Of a stretch of 64,000 nucleotides of DNA, positions 8,714 through 17,755 are shown in pieces. The stretch covers positions 248,001-312,000 of the forward strand of contig CAZPAY010000001.1 of the NCBI GenBank assembly GCA_964584805.1. Direction: 5' to 3'. Below the pieces are notes generated by a model, which was not told the origin of the DNA, ran no database searches, and saw nothing but the letters and a program-made list of their open reading frames with translations. Both the position numbers and the translations under genes were made by a program. The stretch comes from JABHIE01 sp964584805 (lineage in GTDB: Bacteria > Planctomycetota > UBA1135). The number at the start of each line of letters is the position of its first letter. The first letter of the stretch is position 1.

Positions 8714-8790
8714 GTTTCTCCTCTAATGGTGTGATGGACTTTGACTATCAGTCCTTTAGGACGGAAAAACGGAAAATAAATTTGTCCGGT

Positions 8791-8976
8791 TTAAAGATTT
8801 TTGGGCGGAGTTGAATCCGCCTGCTGCTCTTTGCTTTCAAAATCGTCATGCAACATGCGTCGAGCGGGTGTCTCGAGATCGTCAAACTGCCCGCGCTTGG
8901 CGGCCCACGAAAAGCCAGCCAATGCAATACCCGCGAGTACAAGTGCCATCGGGAAAATGATGTAGAGGACATCCAC
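8791..8976 (-). CDS. ccoS: CcoS, cbb3 oxidase assembly protein
   Basis: A 61-residue single-pass membrane protein. It has an N-terminal hydrophobic helix (VLYIIFPMALVLAGIALAGF) followed by the CcoS signature WAAKRGQFDDLETPARRML. CcoS is needed to place heme and copper cofactors in the cbb3 catalytic subunit. GTG start, 4 nt after the ccoI stop, so it is the last gene of the ccoG-fixH-safE-ccoI-ccoS unit. Confidence 0.92.
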   Translation of the reverse strand: MDVLYIIFPMALVLAGIALAGFSWAAKRGQFDDLETPARRMLHDDFESKEQQADSTPPKNL

Positions 8977-8980
8977 GAGG

Positions 8981-11422
8981 CTATTTTATCGAATCAAAAG
9001 TCCGCGCGCGCCAGCTGAGGCTCACCACCGTCAGCGAAGAAACGGGCATCAAAACCGCGGCCCAAACGGGCGTCAGCACCCCCATCAGGGCAAGGGTCAC
9101 GCCGATGATGTTGTAGAGCAAACTGACAGCAAGGTTGCGGCGGATGACATTCATCACCCGTTGCGCGCCTTCCGCCAAATCAGCGATACGCTGCAAGCCG
9201 GGGCGATTGAGAAATATATCTGCGGCGGCGAGACTGGCTTCAGCACCTCCATGGACGGCAATCCCGACTCCGGCGGCGGCAAGTGCGGCGGCATCATTGA
9301 CGCCATCACCCACCATGACGGTCGGCCCGGGGGTTTGCTCGACGACGAGGAGTTTGTCTTCCGGGGTCATCCGACCGAGGCAATCTTGCTCAGGCAAGGA
9401 AAGCTCCGCGCCAATGGCTTTTGCAATTTGCGGGTGGTCGCCGGAAAGGATGCGCAGATGCCACCCCATTTGTTGAAGTCGCAAGACCGCTTGTTTTGCA
9501 TCGGCTTTGAGAGGGTCGCCTAAACCGGCAATGGCGACAACCTGTTTTTTCTGCACGATGGCGATGGGTGTCAGGGCTCGCTGGAGACACTGGCTCAACG
9601 CTTGCTCCATTTCAGCAGAGAATGTGGCGCCTTTCTGGCGCAGATATTCGGGCGCACCGATTTGATAAGCACGATTTTCGACGCGGCCCTCCAAACCTCG
9701 GCCCATGGATTCTTTCACCGCGCGTGCCGTGGGGAAAGCGTCGCACTCATCTTGCCAAGCTCTACGAAAAGCGCGGGCATAGAGATGGGAGGAATGAGAC
9801 TCAAGCGCAAGGATGTCCGCCTTGAGCTGAGGCTCGACCGTAGTCTCGCCCGGTGACCATTGAATCAAAGAAACAACGCCTTGGGTCAAAGTGCCGGTTT
9901 TATCCAAAAGCAAAGTGCCGGGTTTGGAAAGCCGCTCAAGCACATCTCCGCCTTTGACCAGAATGCCGGAGCGTGCGGCACGACCGATGGAAGCGACGAG
10001 TGCAAGCGGTGTTGCAAGACCTAAAGCACAAGGGCAGGCAACAATTAAAAGAGCAACGGCATTGCCAAGTGCTTGCTCGGGCTGATGCGCATTCCAGTAA
10101 AGCCAAGCGACTGCGGCGAGCGAAACCACAATGAGAGTGAACCAACCCGCGAGGCGATCAGCCATCTGCACGACCGGCGCAGGGCGGCGCGCGTATTGCT
10201 CAACCAATTTCATCAAACGGCCGACTCGCGTTTCTTCACCCGTGGTTTCGACTTGCAAGACCACGCGCGCGCGCAGATTTACCGTGCCAGCATGAAGCGT
10301 GTCGCCGGATTTTCGCGCCACGGGTCGGCTTTCGCCAGTGAGCAAAGACAAATCGAAATCAGATTGCCCTTCAACCAAAACACCGTCGGCGGGGATGGAA
10401 TCTCCCGCGCGGATTTCGAGGTGCATTCCAGGCTGAAGCGTCGACAATGGCACTTCGCGCACTTTGTCGCCTTCGAGCAGGCGCGCGGCTCCAGGGGTGA
10501 TGGAATAGAGCAGAGCCAGGGCGTCCCAAGCGGCGCGTTGTTGACGCTGCTGTAGAAAACGGCCGATGAGCAAAAAGAAAACAAGCGCCGTGACGGACTC
10601 GAAATAAACATGACCGGATTCGGTCAGGGTGTTGAAGGCACCGCCCGTCAGCCCCGCGGTGAGGCCGAGCGCGATGGGCAAATCCATGTGCGGGGTGCGC
10701 GTGCGAATCGCGCTGATGGCTCCGCGAAAAAAAGTCGCGCCCGGCCAGAGGACTGCGAGCACCGCCAGCATCAAAGAAGCCCAACGGAACATTTGTCGGT
10801 AGCCTTCTTCGATTCGCAAACCACCGGATTCACCGTAGAGGGCGAAAGCGATGGCCATGACATTCCCTGCAAGTGCACCTGCTGCGGCAATGCGAATCAG
10901 CAAGCGGCGGTCTTCGGCTTTGCGTCGCTCGGTTTCTTCACCCCCGCGATACGGATGAGGTGGGTAACCGAGCCGATCCAGCATTTTGGCGATAACGGAG
11001 CAAGCCACCTGCTCGGGTTGCCAAGTGACGCGCACCACCGAGCGACCCATATCAAGACGGCTTTCTACAACACCCGATAAAACCGTCGGCAGTTTTTCAA
11101 CCAACCAAACACATGCCGCGCAGTGAACACCTTCGAGATAGAAATCCATTTCGCGCAATGCACCACGCGCGCGCGTTTGCGATTCAAGAAATTCGGGGTC
11201 ATCGAGTTCTTCAAAACCACGCCCCGTCGTGCGCGCGCTCTCGGCATCAAAATCATCGTCTTCGCGCAACTGATAAAAACCAGCAAGCCCCGCCCCGTGA
11301 ATGGCTTCATAAACCGCGCGACAGCCTTGGCAGCAAAACTGTAGGTCGTCCCCGTCGACGACGAGCCCGGCCGGGACAGGCAGACCGCAGTGAGCGCAAA
11401 AGACAGGGGATGCGGAAGTCAC
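8981..11422 (-). CDS. ccoI: CcoI/FixI, copper-transporting P1B-type ATPase
   Basis: 813 residues. The N-terminus has a cysteine-rich metal-binding domain (CAHCGLPVP near 9, CCQGCRAVYE near 30) and then an HMA domain with GVHCAACVW near 100. The P1B core follows: CPC in ACPCALGLATP, phosphorylation site DKTGTLTQG, and GDGVNDAAAL near the C-terminus. CcoI delivers copper for CuB of the cbb3 oxidase. GTG start, 9 nt after the safE-like gene. The gene context (ccoG, fixH, ccoS) makes the oxidase-specific role much likelier than general copper resistance. Confidence 0.93.
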   Translation of the reverse strand: MTSASPVFCAHCGLPVPAGLVVDGDDLQFCCQGCRAVYEAIHGAGLAGFYQLREDDDFDAESARTTGRGFEELDDPEFLESQTRARGALREMDFYLEGVHCAACVWLVEKLPTVLSGVVESRLDMGRSVVRVTWQPEQVACSVIAKMLDRLGYPPHPYRGGEETERRKAEDRRLLIRIAAAGALAGNVMAIAFALYGESGGLRIEEGYRQMFRWASLMLAVLAVLWPGATFFRGAISAIRTRTPHMDLPIALGLTAGLTGGAFNTLTESGHVYFESVTALVFFLLIGRFLQQRQQRAAWDALALLYSITPGAARLLEGDKVREVPLSTLQPGMHLEIRAGDSIPADGVLVEGQSDFDLSLLTGESRPVARKSGDTLHAGTVNLRARVVLQVETTGEETRVGRLMKLVEQYARRPAPVVQMADRLAGWFTLIVVSLAAVAWLYWNAHQPEQALGNAVALLIVACPCALGLATPLALVASIGRAARSGILVKGGDVLERLSKPGTLLLDKTGTLTQGVVSLIQWSPGETTVEPQLKADILALESHSSHLYARAFRRAWQDECDAFPTARAVKESMGRGLEGRVENRAYQIGAPEYLRQKGATFSAEMEQALSQCLQRALTPIAIVQKKQVVAIAGLGDPLKADAKQAVLRLQQMGWHLRILSGDHPQIAKAIGAELSLPEQDCLGRMTPEDKLLVVEQTPGPTVMVGDGVNDAAALAAAGVGIAVHGGAEASLAAADIFLNRPGLQRIADLAEGAQRVMNVIRRNLAVSLLYNIIGVTLALMGVLTPVWAAVLMPVSSLTVVSLSWRARTFDSIK

Positions 11423-11431
11423 GCGCTTAGT

Positions 11432-12202
11432 TTAGTTGGCCGACGATTCGGCCTCACTCTCACAACAAGCCGGCGGTGGAGCATCGGGGTGGGTGATGGC
11501 GTCGATGCCTTCCTGAGCGGTCTTTGGCGAGGTGAACTTTTCTGCAAAAGACGGCACAGCTAGGCGGCCGGAAAGGGTCAACAAACCGATGGCGACCAAA
11601 GCGATGGCCATCAAATGAGGGAGGCGTTTGCGAAGTGGGCCCAGGGCTTTTTGGATACCCGCACCCAAAGCGAGCAACACCGGCACCGTACCTAGCCAAA
11701 AGACAAACATCGTTAGCGCGCCATCAATGGGGTTGGCTGAGGCGGCCGCGGTTGCGGCAAAAACATAAAGCCAACCGCATGGCAGCAAAACACTCAACAA
11801 ACCAATCAGCAAACCACGGATGAAAGGCCCGTATTTTGCACTCGCTTGAAGCCCCGATTGAAAAAAACGATTGAGGGGGCCGAGCCCCGGCAACGAGGGC
11901 AATCGCACGCCGATGATTTGCAAAAAGTAGCCCACGCCATAAGCGATCATAATGCAACCGGCGGCCATCATGGCGACTTGCCCGACACCGACCGCGGCGC
12001 CACCCAAATCGATAGCCGCGCCCAGCACGCCACAGATCGCACCCATGATTGAATACGAAACTGCGCGACCCAAATGATAGGCCACCTGCGTCAACGAGCG
12101 ATTGCTTGAGCCCGCGATAAAGGCCACGACACCGCCGCACATCCCCGCACAATGCAAAGAGCCCAAAAAGCTCGCAACGAGAACGGCCCAGAGTAATTCC
12201 AT
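11432..12202 (-). CDS. Sulfite exporter TauE/SafE-like cbb3 maturation membrane protein
   Basis: 256 residues from the ATG at 12202, which I prefer to an upstream start that would overlap fixH; a GAGG lies 8 nt before it. It has six or so hydrophobic segments and opens with the family's SLHCAGMCGG motif near residues 15-24; a second cysteine, LLPCGWLYV, occurs mid-protein. Members of this branch are often encoded with cbb3 assembly genes and are thought to act in copper or thiol handling, not sulfite export. The C-terminus adds an unusual PPPACCESEAE tail with adjacent cysteines. Confidence 0.85.
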   Translation of the reverse strand: MELLWAVLVASFLGSLHCAGMCGGVVAFIAGSSNRSLTQVAYHLGRAVSYSIMGAICGVLGAAIDLGGAAVGVGQVAMMAAGCIMIAYGVGYFLQIIGVRLPSLPGLGPLNRFFQSGLQASAKYGPFIRGLLIGLLSVLLPCGWLYVFAATAAASANPIDGALTMFVFWLGTVPVLLALGAGIQKALGPLRKRLPHLMAIALVAIGLLTLSGRLAVPSFAEKFTSPKTAQEGIDAITHPDAPPPACCESEAESSAN

Positions 12203-12213
12203 GATTGAGGCCT

Positions 12214-12711
12214 CTAGCGAACTAAAGTGCGGCGCTTCAGAGTAAAGCGCTTGTCGCCGAGAGTGACCACCCAGCGCCATTCCCATTGCCCAAGCGGGCG
12301 CAACTGCAATTCGCCTGCGTATAACCCTGGCTTGGCTTGGGCTTCAAAGGAAATCGTTTGCGGAAAACCACTGTGTGCGACATGGAAGGCTTGCAGTTGA
12401 ATGCTGGCACCCGCCAAGGCTTGATTCTCTTTGTCGAAAAGAGAAACCAACACGCGGGTCGCCGACTCGCCAGGCTCGGGGCGCTCTAGTGTTTGCACCA
12501 ATTTCCAGCCAAGCTCTAGATTGTGCGATTCTTGCTCTTTTTGCTCATCCCACAAAAGCGACTTTTGATAATAATCTTCTTCGACGGCATAGGAAGAATC
12601 ATCCGAAACCGCGATCCAAGTCGCGGTACCCCACATACCGACCGACATCAAGAGAAGCCCCACGGGGACAAACATCCAAAACTTTGGCGACTGCGTGATG
12701 CGGGAAGACAT
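12214..12711 (-). CDS. fixH: FixH/CcoH family cbb3 assembly protein
   Basis: 165 residues with one N-terminal transmembrane helix (FWMFVPVGLLLMSVGMWGTA) and a periplasmic beta-rich domain typical of FixH. The DDSSYAVEEDYYQKSLLWDE stretch just after the membrane segment is family-typical. FixH is required for assembly of the cbb3 complex with CcoG, CcoI and CcoS. It starts 3 nt after ccoG, with no Shine-Dalgarno. Confidence 0.87.
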   Translation of the reverse strand: MSSRITQSPKFWMFVPVGLLLMSVGMWGTATWIAVSDDSSYAVEEDYYQKSLLWDEQKEQESHNLELGWKLVQTLERPEPGESATRVLVSLFDKENQALAGASIQLQAFHVAHSGFPQTISFEAQAKPGLYAGELQLRPLGQWEWRWVVTLGDKRFTLKRRTLVR

Positions 12712-12714
12712 GGG

Positions 12715-14070
12715 CTAATTCAACGGGCCAAGCAAAGTTTTTTCAAGTGTAAAGTCGAAATCGACACCATCGCGAAAACGAATCGGTACAGTAAAACGGC
12801 CGCGTTGGAAGTTTTCACGCGACACGATGACATGCAGGAGTGCCGTTTGCGAATCACCGGCTTTTACGACGACTGGGTTCAACGGAATAACCGCATCAAC
12901 GCCTTCTGGCATCGAAATCGTGTAGGCGCGTTTTTCCTTGGAGCGATTATCTATCCGCACACGCACTAAATTACGGATAAGACCCTCTTCCATCTCGACG
13001 AAAGGAGAATCGCTTAATCGCAAATCTTGCACCATGCCCGATTGCCTACCGGCGAGATCGTTTAGGAAAAGCGCAAAGACGAGCAGCAGCGCAATCGGGT
13101 AAATTATCGTGCGTGGGCGCAGCCATTTGGTTGGAGTGCCTCTAAGAGATTCTTGTGAGGCGTAGCGTATCAATCCGCGCGGGCGATTGGTTTTGTCCAT
13201 GACGGAATCACACGCATCGATGCACTCGGCGCAAGCGATGCACTCCATTTGCAAGCCATCGCGGATATCAATGCCCGTTGGGCAGGTGACCACGCATAAG
13301 TTGCAATCGACACAATCACCCTCGGTAGAATTGCCACGGCCACGCGGCTCACCACGCGATTCGTCATAACCAATGATGAGCGAATTCCGGTCAATCAAAA
13401 CGGATTGAAAGCGGCCATAGGGGCATGCCAAAGTGCACATTTGCTCGCGGAACCACGCAAAATCGAGGTACATTGCGACGGCCGTCCCCCAGACGATGAG
13501 GAAACCCGCAAAGTGCTCGGTGGGCGGATTCAATGACCACTCCAAGACCGTTAAAGGGCCGACGAAATACGCCAAGAAAGTGTGCGACAAATGAACCGAC
13601 ACAATAGCGAAAAGCAAGAATTTAAATGCCCGCCGCCACAGGGCGACTTTGCCCCTTGCGGCACCCTTGCCCTCGGCAAATCGCTCAATCGGTCGATAGA
13701 GATACTCCATGTAAACCGTTTGCGGGCATGCCCACCCGCACCATCCGCGGCCAAACAAACTGGTCACTAAAAAAACGCCGATGAAAATCGCAAGTAGTAA
13801 CAGCACCAATAAAAGCGTTTCGGTGGGCTGAAACATCACGCCCGCGAAGGTGAACTCGCGGTTCACGACATCGAGCAAAACCACCGGCTGGCCACCGACC
13901 TTTAGCCAAGGCAGCGCATTAAAAAGAAGCATCAGCGCGTAAGCCACCCAGCGGCGCCGTTGCCAGAAACGCCCTTTCGAGAGTCGCGGGAATAGCCATT
14001 TCCGCGAACCGTCGGGGTTCATCGTGGAGAGGACCTCGTCGGGTGCCTCAAGGAATGGGGAATCACTCAT
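12715..14070 (-). CDS. ccoG: CcoG/FixG (RdxA-like) cbb3 oxidase accessory protein
   Basis: 451 residues with about five transmembrane helices, two ferredoxin-type [4Fe-4S] motifs (CVDCNLCVVTCPTG and CIACAECIDACDSVM) and an additional GWACPQTVYMEY segment. The C-terminal domain of about 120 residues is an Ig-like periplasmic module. Family work indicates a role in reducing Cu(II) for delivery to the oxidase. It is the first gene after a terminator that separates it from ccoNOQP, so it heads the maturation unit. Confidence 0.92.
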   Translation of the reverse strand: MSDSPFLEAPDEVLSTMNPDGSRKWLFPRLSKGRFWQRRRWVAYALMLLFNALPWLKVGGQPVVLLDVVNREFTFAGVMFQPTETLLLVLLLLAIFIGVFLVTSLFGRGWCGWACPQTVYMEYLYRPIERFAEGKGAARGKVALWRRAFKFLLFAIVSVHLSHTFLAYFVGPLTVLEWSLNPPTEHFAGFLIVWGTAVAMYLDFAWFREQMCTLACPYGRFQSVLIDRNSLIIGYDESRGEPRGRGNSTEGDCVDCNLCVVTCPTGIDIRDGLQMECIACAECIDACDSVMDKTNRPRGLIRYASQESLRGTPTKWLRPRTIIYPIALLLVFALFLNDLAGRQSGMVQDLRLSDSPFVEMEEGLIRNLVRVRIDNRSKEKRAYTISMPEGVDAVIPLNPVVVKAGDSQTALLHVIVSRENFQRGRFTVPIRFRDGVDFDFTLEKTLLGPLN

Positions 14071-14080
14071 GTGTCTAAGG

Positions 14081-14114
14081 AAAAAGAGGCCTACCGGGGT
14101 GGACGGCAGGCCTC
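14081..14114 (-). terminator. Rho-independent terminator after ccoNOQP
   Basis: Read on the minus strand, GAGGCCT (14114-14108) pairs with AGGCCTC (14092-14086), followed immediately by TTTTT (14085-14081). Two further G-C pairs extend the stem past one mismatch. It lies 21 nt after the ccoP stop and just before ccoG, splitting structural from maturation genes, perhaps partially. Confidence 0.8.
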
Positions 14115-14135
14115 AATGTTTAAGTCAGGCCGCCA

Positions 14136-14723
14136 CTAATGGCTAGGCCAAGGTGCAACCACTTCCCCCTCGGCTGCCTTTGCAGTCGCAGGAGTCGTGC
14201 CTCGGAGAGATGCCGCGTAAGCAGCCATCCGAATAATGTCAGCCTCGGTTTTGAGACCATTTACTGCAGCAGCAGTCATGCCTTTATCCGGAATGCCATC
14301 ACGAATAATCGGGACGAAATCCACCAGCGTTTTGATGCGCAGATAACTGTCGTCTGTCAAATTCGGGCCAACAATCCCGCCGCCATCTGGAAGGTGGCAA
14401 GCGGCGCACATCGTGAATTGCCCCGCTGCTTTCTCCATTTCGGCTGGATCGGCCATGAGCCCCAAGATGGTTGCCTCATCGGCAAGCAACGGCGTTTCTG
14501 GCTCAATCGGAGCATGAGCAGCCATATCGGCTGCGTAAGAAGCTTCGATGGACTGTCCCGGCCAAATATGAAACCAGCCCCAGTAGCCAATGCTGAAAAC
14601 CAGCGAGCCCCAGAAGACCAACTTCCACCAACCCGGAAGCGGGTTGTCGTATTCTTGAATGCCGTCGTAATTGTGACCGGTGAGCTCAGGCTCAACGGAG
14701 TCGTTTTGCAACTGATCGTTCAT
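14136..14723 (-). CDS. ccoP: CcoP, monoheme cytochrome c subunit of cbb3 oxidase
   Basis: 195 residues. The N-terminal CcoP module with its transmembrane helix (WWKLVFWGSLVFSIGYWGWF, 32-51) is followed by one cytochrome c domain with CAACH at 106-110 and a likely axial Met at 149 (DKGMT). Typical CcoP proteins are near 300 residues and carry two CXXCH sites; only one is present here. It overlaps the ccoQ stop by 4 nt (ATGA) and has a GAGG 7 nt upstream. It feeds electrons from soluble cytochrome c toward CcoO. Confidence 0.9.
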   Translation of the reverse strand: MNDQLQNDSVEPELTGHNYDGIQEYDNPLPGWWKLVFWGSLVFSIGYWGWFHIWPGQSIEASYAADMAAHAPIEPETPLLADEATILGLMADPAEMEKAAGQFTMCAACHLPDGGGIVGPNLTDDSYLRIKTLVDFVPIIRDGIPDKGMTAAAVNGLKTEADIIRMAAYAASLRGTTPATAKAAEGEVVAPWPSH

Positions 14724-14875
14724 CGGGAAACCTCGTTGTCATGAAACGGAAGGAGCGCATCGGCTTCAAAGCGTTTGCGCGGATTAGCGATAAAGACCCA
14801 AGCCAATACTGCGACAAAGAACAGCATGAAAAAGACGAGGGCGATTTCTTTCGAATGGATGAGGATGTAATTCAC
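14720..14875 (-). CDS. ccoQ: CcoQ, small cbb3 oxidase subunit
   Basis: A 51-residue frame found by reading the gap between the CcoNO fusion and CcoP. The GTG start overlaps the upstream TGA (GTGA) and its stop overlaps the ccoP ATG (ATGA). It encodes one transmembrane helix (IALVFFMLFFVAVLAWVFIA, 11-30) then NPRKRFEADALLPF, matching the CcoQ pattern of a helix followed by a basic-acidic tail. CcoQ stabilises CcoP in the complex. The position and both 4-nt overlaps make this a confident call despite its size. Confidence 0.88.
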   Translation of the reverse strand: MNYILIHSKEIALVFFMLFFVAVLAWVFIANPRKRFEADALLPFHDNEVSR

Positions 14876-17202
14876 TTGCTTAAATCCGTCCCCAGCCGTT
14901 TCAGGTAAGCCACCATTGCGGTGATTTTCTTGTGCGCCATGCCCGCGCCATCGGGGCCCATTTCGGCTTCGATGACTTCGGCTTGCGCCCTGGCAACCGC
15001 GATGGATGCGTCGCCCTCTTTGATGTCGTCGTAAGGCACACCGAGGAATGCCATCGCGCGGATGCGTGACGGGATGACCTCATAAGGCGTGTCTTCCGTA
15101 AGCAAATGTGGATAGGCCGGCATGATGGAATCAGACGAAGTATCCTTCGGATTATTCATGTGACGCAAATGCCAAAGCGCAGAAGGCTTGAGCACACCTT
15201 CGCGGTGCAAGTCAGGCCCAATGCGGCGCGACCCCCACTGGAACGGGTGGTCGTAAACGAACTCACCCGCTTTGGAGTATTCGCCAAAACGCTCGGTCTC
15301 AAATCGCAACGGCCGCACCATCTGCGAATGGCAGTTGTAGCAACCCTCTTCGAGATAGATATCGCGCCCGTAAAGCTCAAGTGGTGTGTAAGGCTTAACG
15401 CTTGCAATCGTCGGGACATTTGATTCAATCGCAAAGAGCGGAATAATCTCAAAAAGAGAAGCCGCCGCGACGGAAAGAGTGACCCAAATCGTAAAGCGCA
15501 TAGCGCGTGCTTCGAGCCAACGGTGCCATTGCAGGCGACCGAAAATCTCGAGCGTAGTAATGGTCAAGCCAACCCCTGCAACAAGCGCCAATGTGCTGGA
15601 AATCGCATCGCTATCGGTCAGGCCCGGCACCAAAGCCGCCGCACCTGCCACACCCGTCAAAGCAATCCCGCCCCAGAAAAGTGGAGTGATGGGCTTATGC
15701 TCGGCAGGCATCGGTGTGGTGTCTTTTGCCAAGGCAGGAGCTTCGCCCATGCTTTCTTCGTAAGTGGCAGGGCGCATTTTCCAGGTCATGATGAAGTTGA
15801 TCAACGACAACACAACACCCGCGAGATAGAGCGTGCCGCCTAAAACGCGCACCCAATACATCGGCATCAGAATGTTAACCGTCGACATAAAGTCGGGGTA
15901 CTGCAACGAGCCGTCTGGGTTGAAATCACGCCACATCAGACCTTGCGTCAAACCCGCGCCGTAAATCGCGACGATGTAAAGCAAAATACCAATTGTGCCG
16001 AACCAGAAATGCAGCTCAGCCCACTTTGGCTTTGCCATGCCCTTGGTCTGGAACAAACGCGGTGCCAGCCAATACAACATGCCGAAAGTGATGAAGCCGT
16101 TCCAGCCGAGCGCGCCGGCGTGGACGTGAGCAATCGTCCAGTCGGTGTAGTGACTGAGCGAGTTGACGGCTTTAATCGAGAGCAATGGACCCTCAAAAGT
16201 GGACATACCGTAAAAGGTCACGCCCACGACGAAAAATTTCAGAATCGGATCTTTCGCGACGCGGTCCCAGGCGCCACGCAGCGTCAGCAAACCATTGAGC
16301 ATGCCGCCCCAGGATGGCATCCAGAGCATGATGGAGAACAACATGCCGAGGGTCGAGGCCCATTCAGGAAGTGCGGTGTAATGCAGGTGGTGCGGGCCGG
16401 CCCAAAGATAGATGAACACCAAGGACCAAAAGTGAATGATGGACAGGCGATAACTAAAGACAGGACGATTCGCGGCTTTGGGCAAGAAGTAATACATCAA
16501 ACCCAAGAATGGTGTCGTCAAGAAAAACGCCACCGCGTTGTGGCCATACCACCATTGCATGAATGCGTCTTGCACCCCGGCGTAAACCGAGTAAGACTTC
16601 ATCGGGCCTGCGATGGCCCAAATGTTATTAAAAATATGCAGGACGGCGACCGCGATGATGGACGCGAGGAAAAACCAAATCGCGACATAAAGATGCTTTT
16701 CGCGACGCTTGGACAGCGTGCCGAAAAAGTTGATTGCAAAAACCACCCAAACGAGGGCGATTGCAATATCAATCGGCCACTCAAGTTCGGCGTACTCGCG
16801 CCCTTGTGTGAAGCCAAGTGGTAGCGTCACGGCGGCGGCGACAATGATGAGCTGCCATCCCCAGAAGTGAATGTTACTCAGGGCATCGGAGAACATCCGT
16901 GTCTTAAGCAATCGCTGGCTGGAGTAGTAACAGCCCGTAAAAATAGCATTGCCAGAGAATGCAAAAATAACTGCATTAGTGTGCAGCGGGCGGAGTCGCC
17001 CAAAGGACAGAATTTTTAACCAGCCGGCCTCAAGACCGAAGCGGTTAAACCAGGGCTCAGCGAGCTGCAGGGCGATGATGACACCGACCAGCATGCCGAC
17101 AAGGCCCCAAATAACGGTGGCAAAAGCGAACTTACGGACGATGGCGTCGTCGTAAGCAAAACGCTCCACACCCGACGAAGTCGAAGTGGTATTTTGACTC
17201 AT
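14872..17202 (-). CDS. ccoNO: CcoN-CcoO fusion, cbb3 cytochrome oxidase subunits I and II
   Basis: 776 residues. CcoN occupies about 1-475: heme ligand H74, CuB ligands H221, H271 and H272 with Y219 (WWYGHN), and heme histidines H359/H361 (AHVHAG). A linker with one or two extra hydrophobic segments (about 508-545) and the CcoO anchor (about 570-590) lead to a monoheme cytochrome c domain with CYNCH at 621-625 and axial M694. It reduces O2 to water at low O2. A TAAACT hexamer lies 8 nt before the ATG. Separate ccoN and ccoO genes are the usual arrangement; fusions are known in some lineages. Confidence 0.95.
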   Translation of the reverse strand: MSQNTTSTSSGVERFAYDDAIVRKFAFATVIWGLVGMLVGVIIALQLAEPWFNRFGLEAGWLKILSFGRLRPLHTNAVIFAFSGNAIFTGCYYSSQRLLKTRMFSDALSNIHFWGWQLIIVAAAVTLPLGFTQGREYAELEWPIDIAIALVWVVFAINFFGTLSKRREKHLYVAIWFFLASIIAVAVLHIFNNIWAIAGPMKSYSVYAGVQDAFMQWWYGHNAVAFFLTTPFLGLMYYFLPKAANRPVFSYRLSIIHFWSLVFIYLWAGPHHLHYTALPEWASTLGMLFSIMLWMPSWGGMLNGLLTLRGAWDRVAKDPILKFFVVGVTFYGMSTFEGPLLSIKAVNSLSHYTDWTIAHVHAGALGWNGFITFGMLYWLAPRLFQTKGMAKPKWAELHFWFGTIGILLYIVAIYGAGLTQGLMWRDFNPDGSLQYPDFMSTVNILMPMYWVRVLGGTLYLAGVVLSLINFIMTWKMRPATYEESMGEAPALAKDTTPMPAEHKPITPLFWGGIALTGVAGAAALVPGLTDSDAISSTLALVAGVGLTITTLEIFGRLQWHRWLEARAMRFTIWVTLSVAAASLFEIIPLFAIESNVPTIASVKPYTPLELYGRDIYLEEGCYNCHSQMVRPLRFETERFGEYSKAGEFVYDHPFQWGSRRIGPDLHREGVLKPSALWHLRHMNNPKDTSSDSIMPAYPHLLTEDTPYEVIPSRIRAMAFLGVPYDDIKEGDASIAVARAQAEVIEAEMGPDGAGMAHKKITAMVAYLKRLGTDLSK

Positions 17203-17278
17203 GGCGTTTGAGTTTATCGATTGGGGGGGATGAGATGAGCGCGAGACCCAGCCCGTTTAGTGACGCGGTGGCGCGACG

Positions 17279-17755
17279 CTATTGTGCCAGATTTAAGCAG
17301 GGCATGACAGGCTTTCTAATGTGCGCAAAGAGCAAATGTGTCTCAAGATGCTCGACCTCATCGCGGGTTGTGAAAGCATCGAGCGCCAGGTCGCGCAAGT
17401 GGTGGGCATCTCGGACGGCAACCTGCACCAGATAGTCGTAGGCACCTGCAACATGGCTAAGAGCGACGACTTCGGGGAGCGCGAGCGCGTGGTCGGCGAA
17501 TTCTTGCACTTGCTCACGAGAATGTTTGCCGAGACGCACATGAATCATCGCCTGCAGTCCGATGCCAAGAGCCGCCGTATCCACATCTGCGTGAGCGCCT
17601 TTGAGGACGCCCTCTTCCATCAAGCGCTTCACGCGGGCAAAGCAACTCGATGGCGCCAGCCCCACGCGGGATGCCAGCTGTTTGTTGGGAAGGCGCGCAT
17701 CATTCTGCAATTCTTGCAAAATAGCGAAGTCGATTCGGTCTAGGTCGTTTTTCAT
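17279..17755 (-). CDS. Lrp/AsnC family transcriptional regulator
   Basis: 158 residues from the ATG at 17755. An upstream in-frame extension exists but would reach across the divergent neighbour's start, and homology begins at MKNDLDRIDFAILQEL. It has an N-terminal winged helix-turn-helix (about 1-60, recognition region SRVGLAPSSCFARVKRL) and a C-terminal RAM ligand-binding domain (about 65-150). It is transcribed divergently from the PLP enzyme, 60 bp away, so it probably regulates that gene in response to an amino acid. Confidence 0.88.
   Translation of the reverse strand: MKNDLDRIDFAILQELQNDARLPNKQLASRVGLAPSSCFARVKRLMEEGVLKGAHADVDTAALGIGLQAMIHVRLGKHSREQVQEFADHALALPEVVALSHVAGAYDYLVQVAVRDAHHLRDLALDAFTTRDEVEHLETHLLFAHIRKPVMPCLNLAQ

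Noticed and set aside
15943..16824. 293-codon plus-strand frame inside ccoNO
   Set aside because: Antisense to the strongly conserved CcoN core, with no recognisable domain; it is a shadow of codon bias.
17208..17220. FNR-like TTGAGTTTATCGA upstream of ccoNO
   Set aside because: The half sites are one base too close and mismatched (TTGA-N5-TCGA rather than TTGAT-N4-ATCAA). It also overlaps the likely -10, so I do not call an FNR box.
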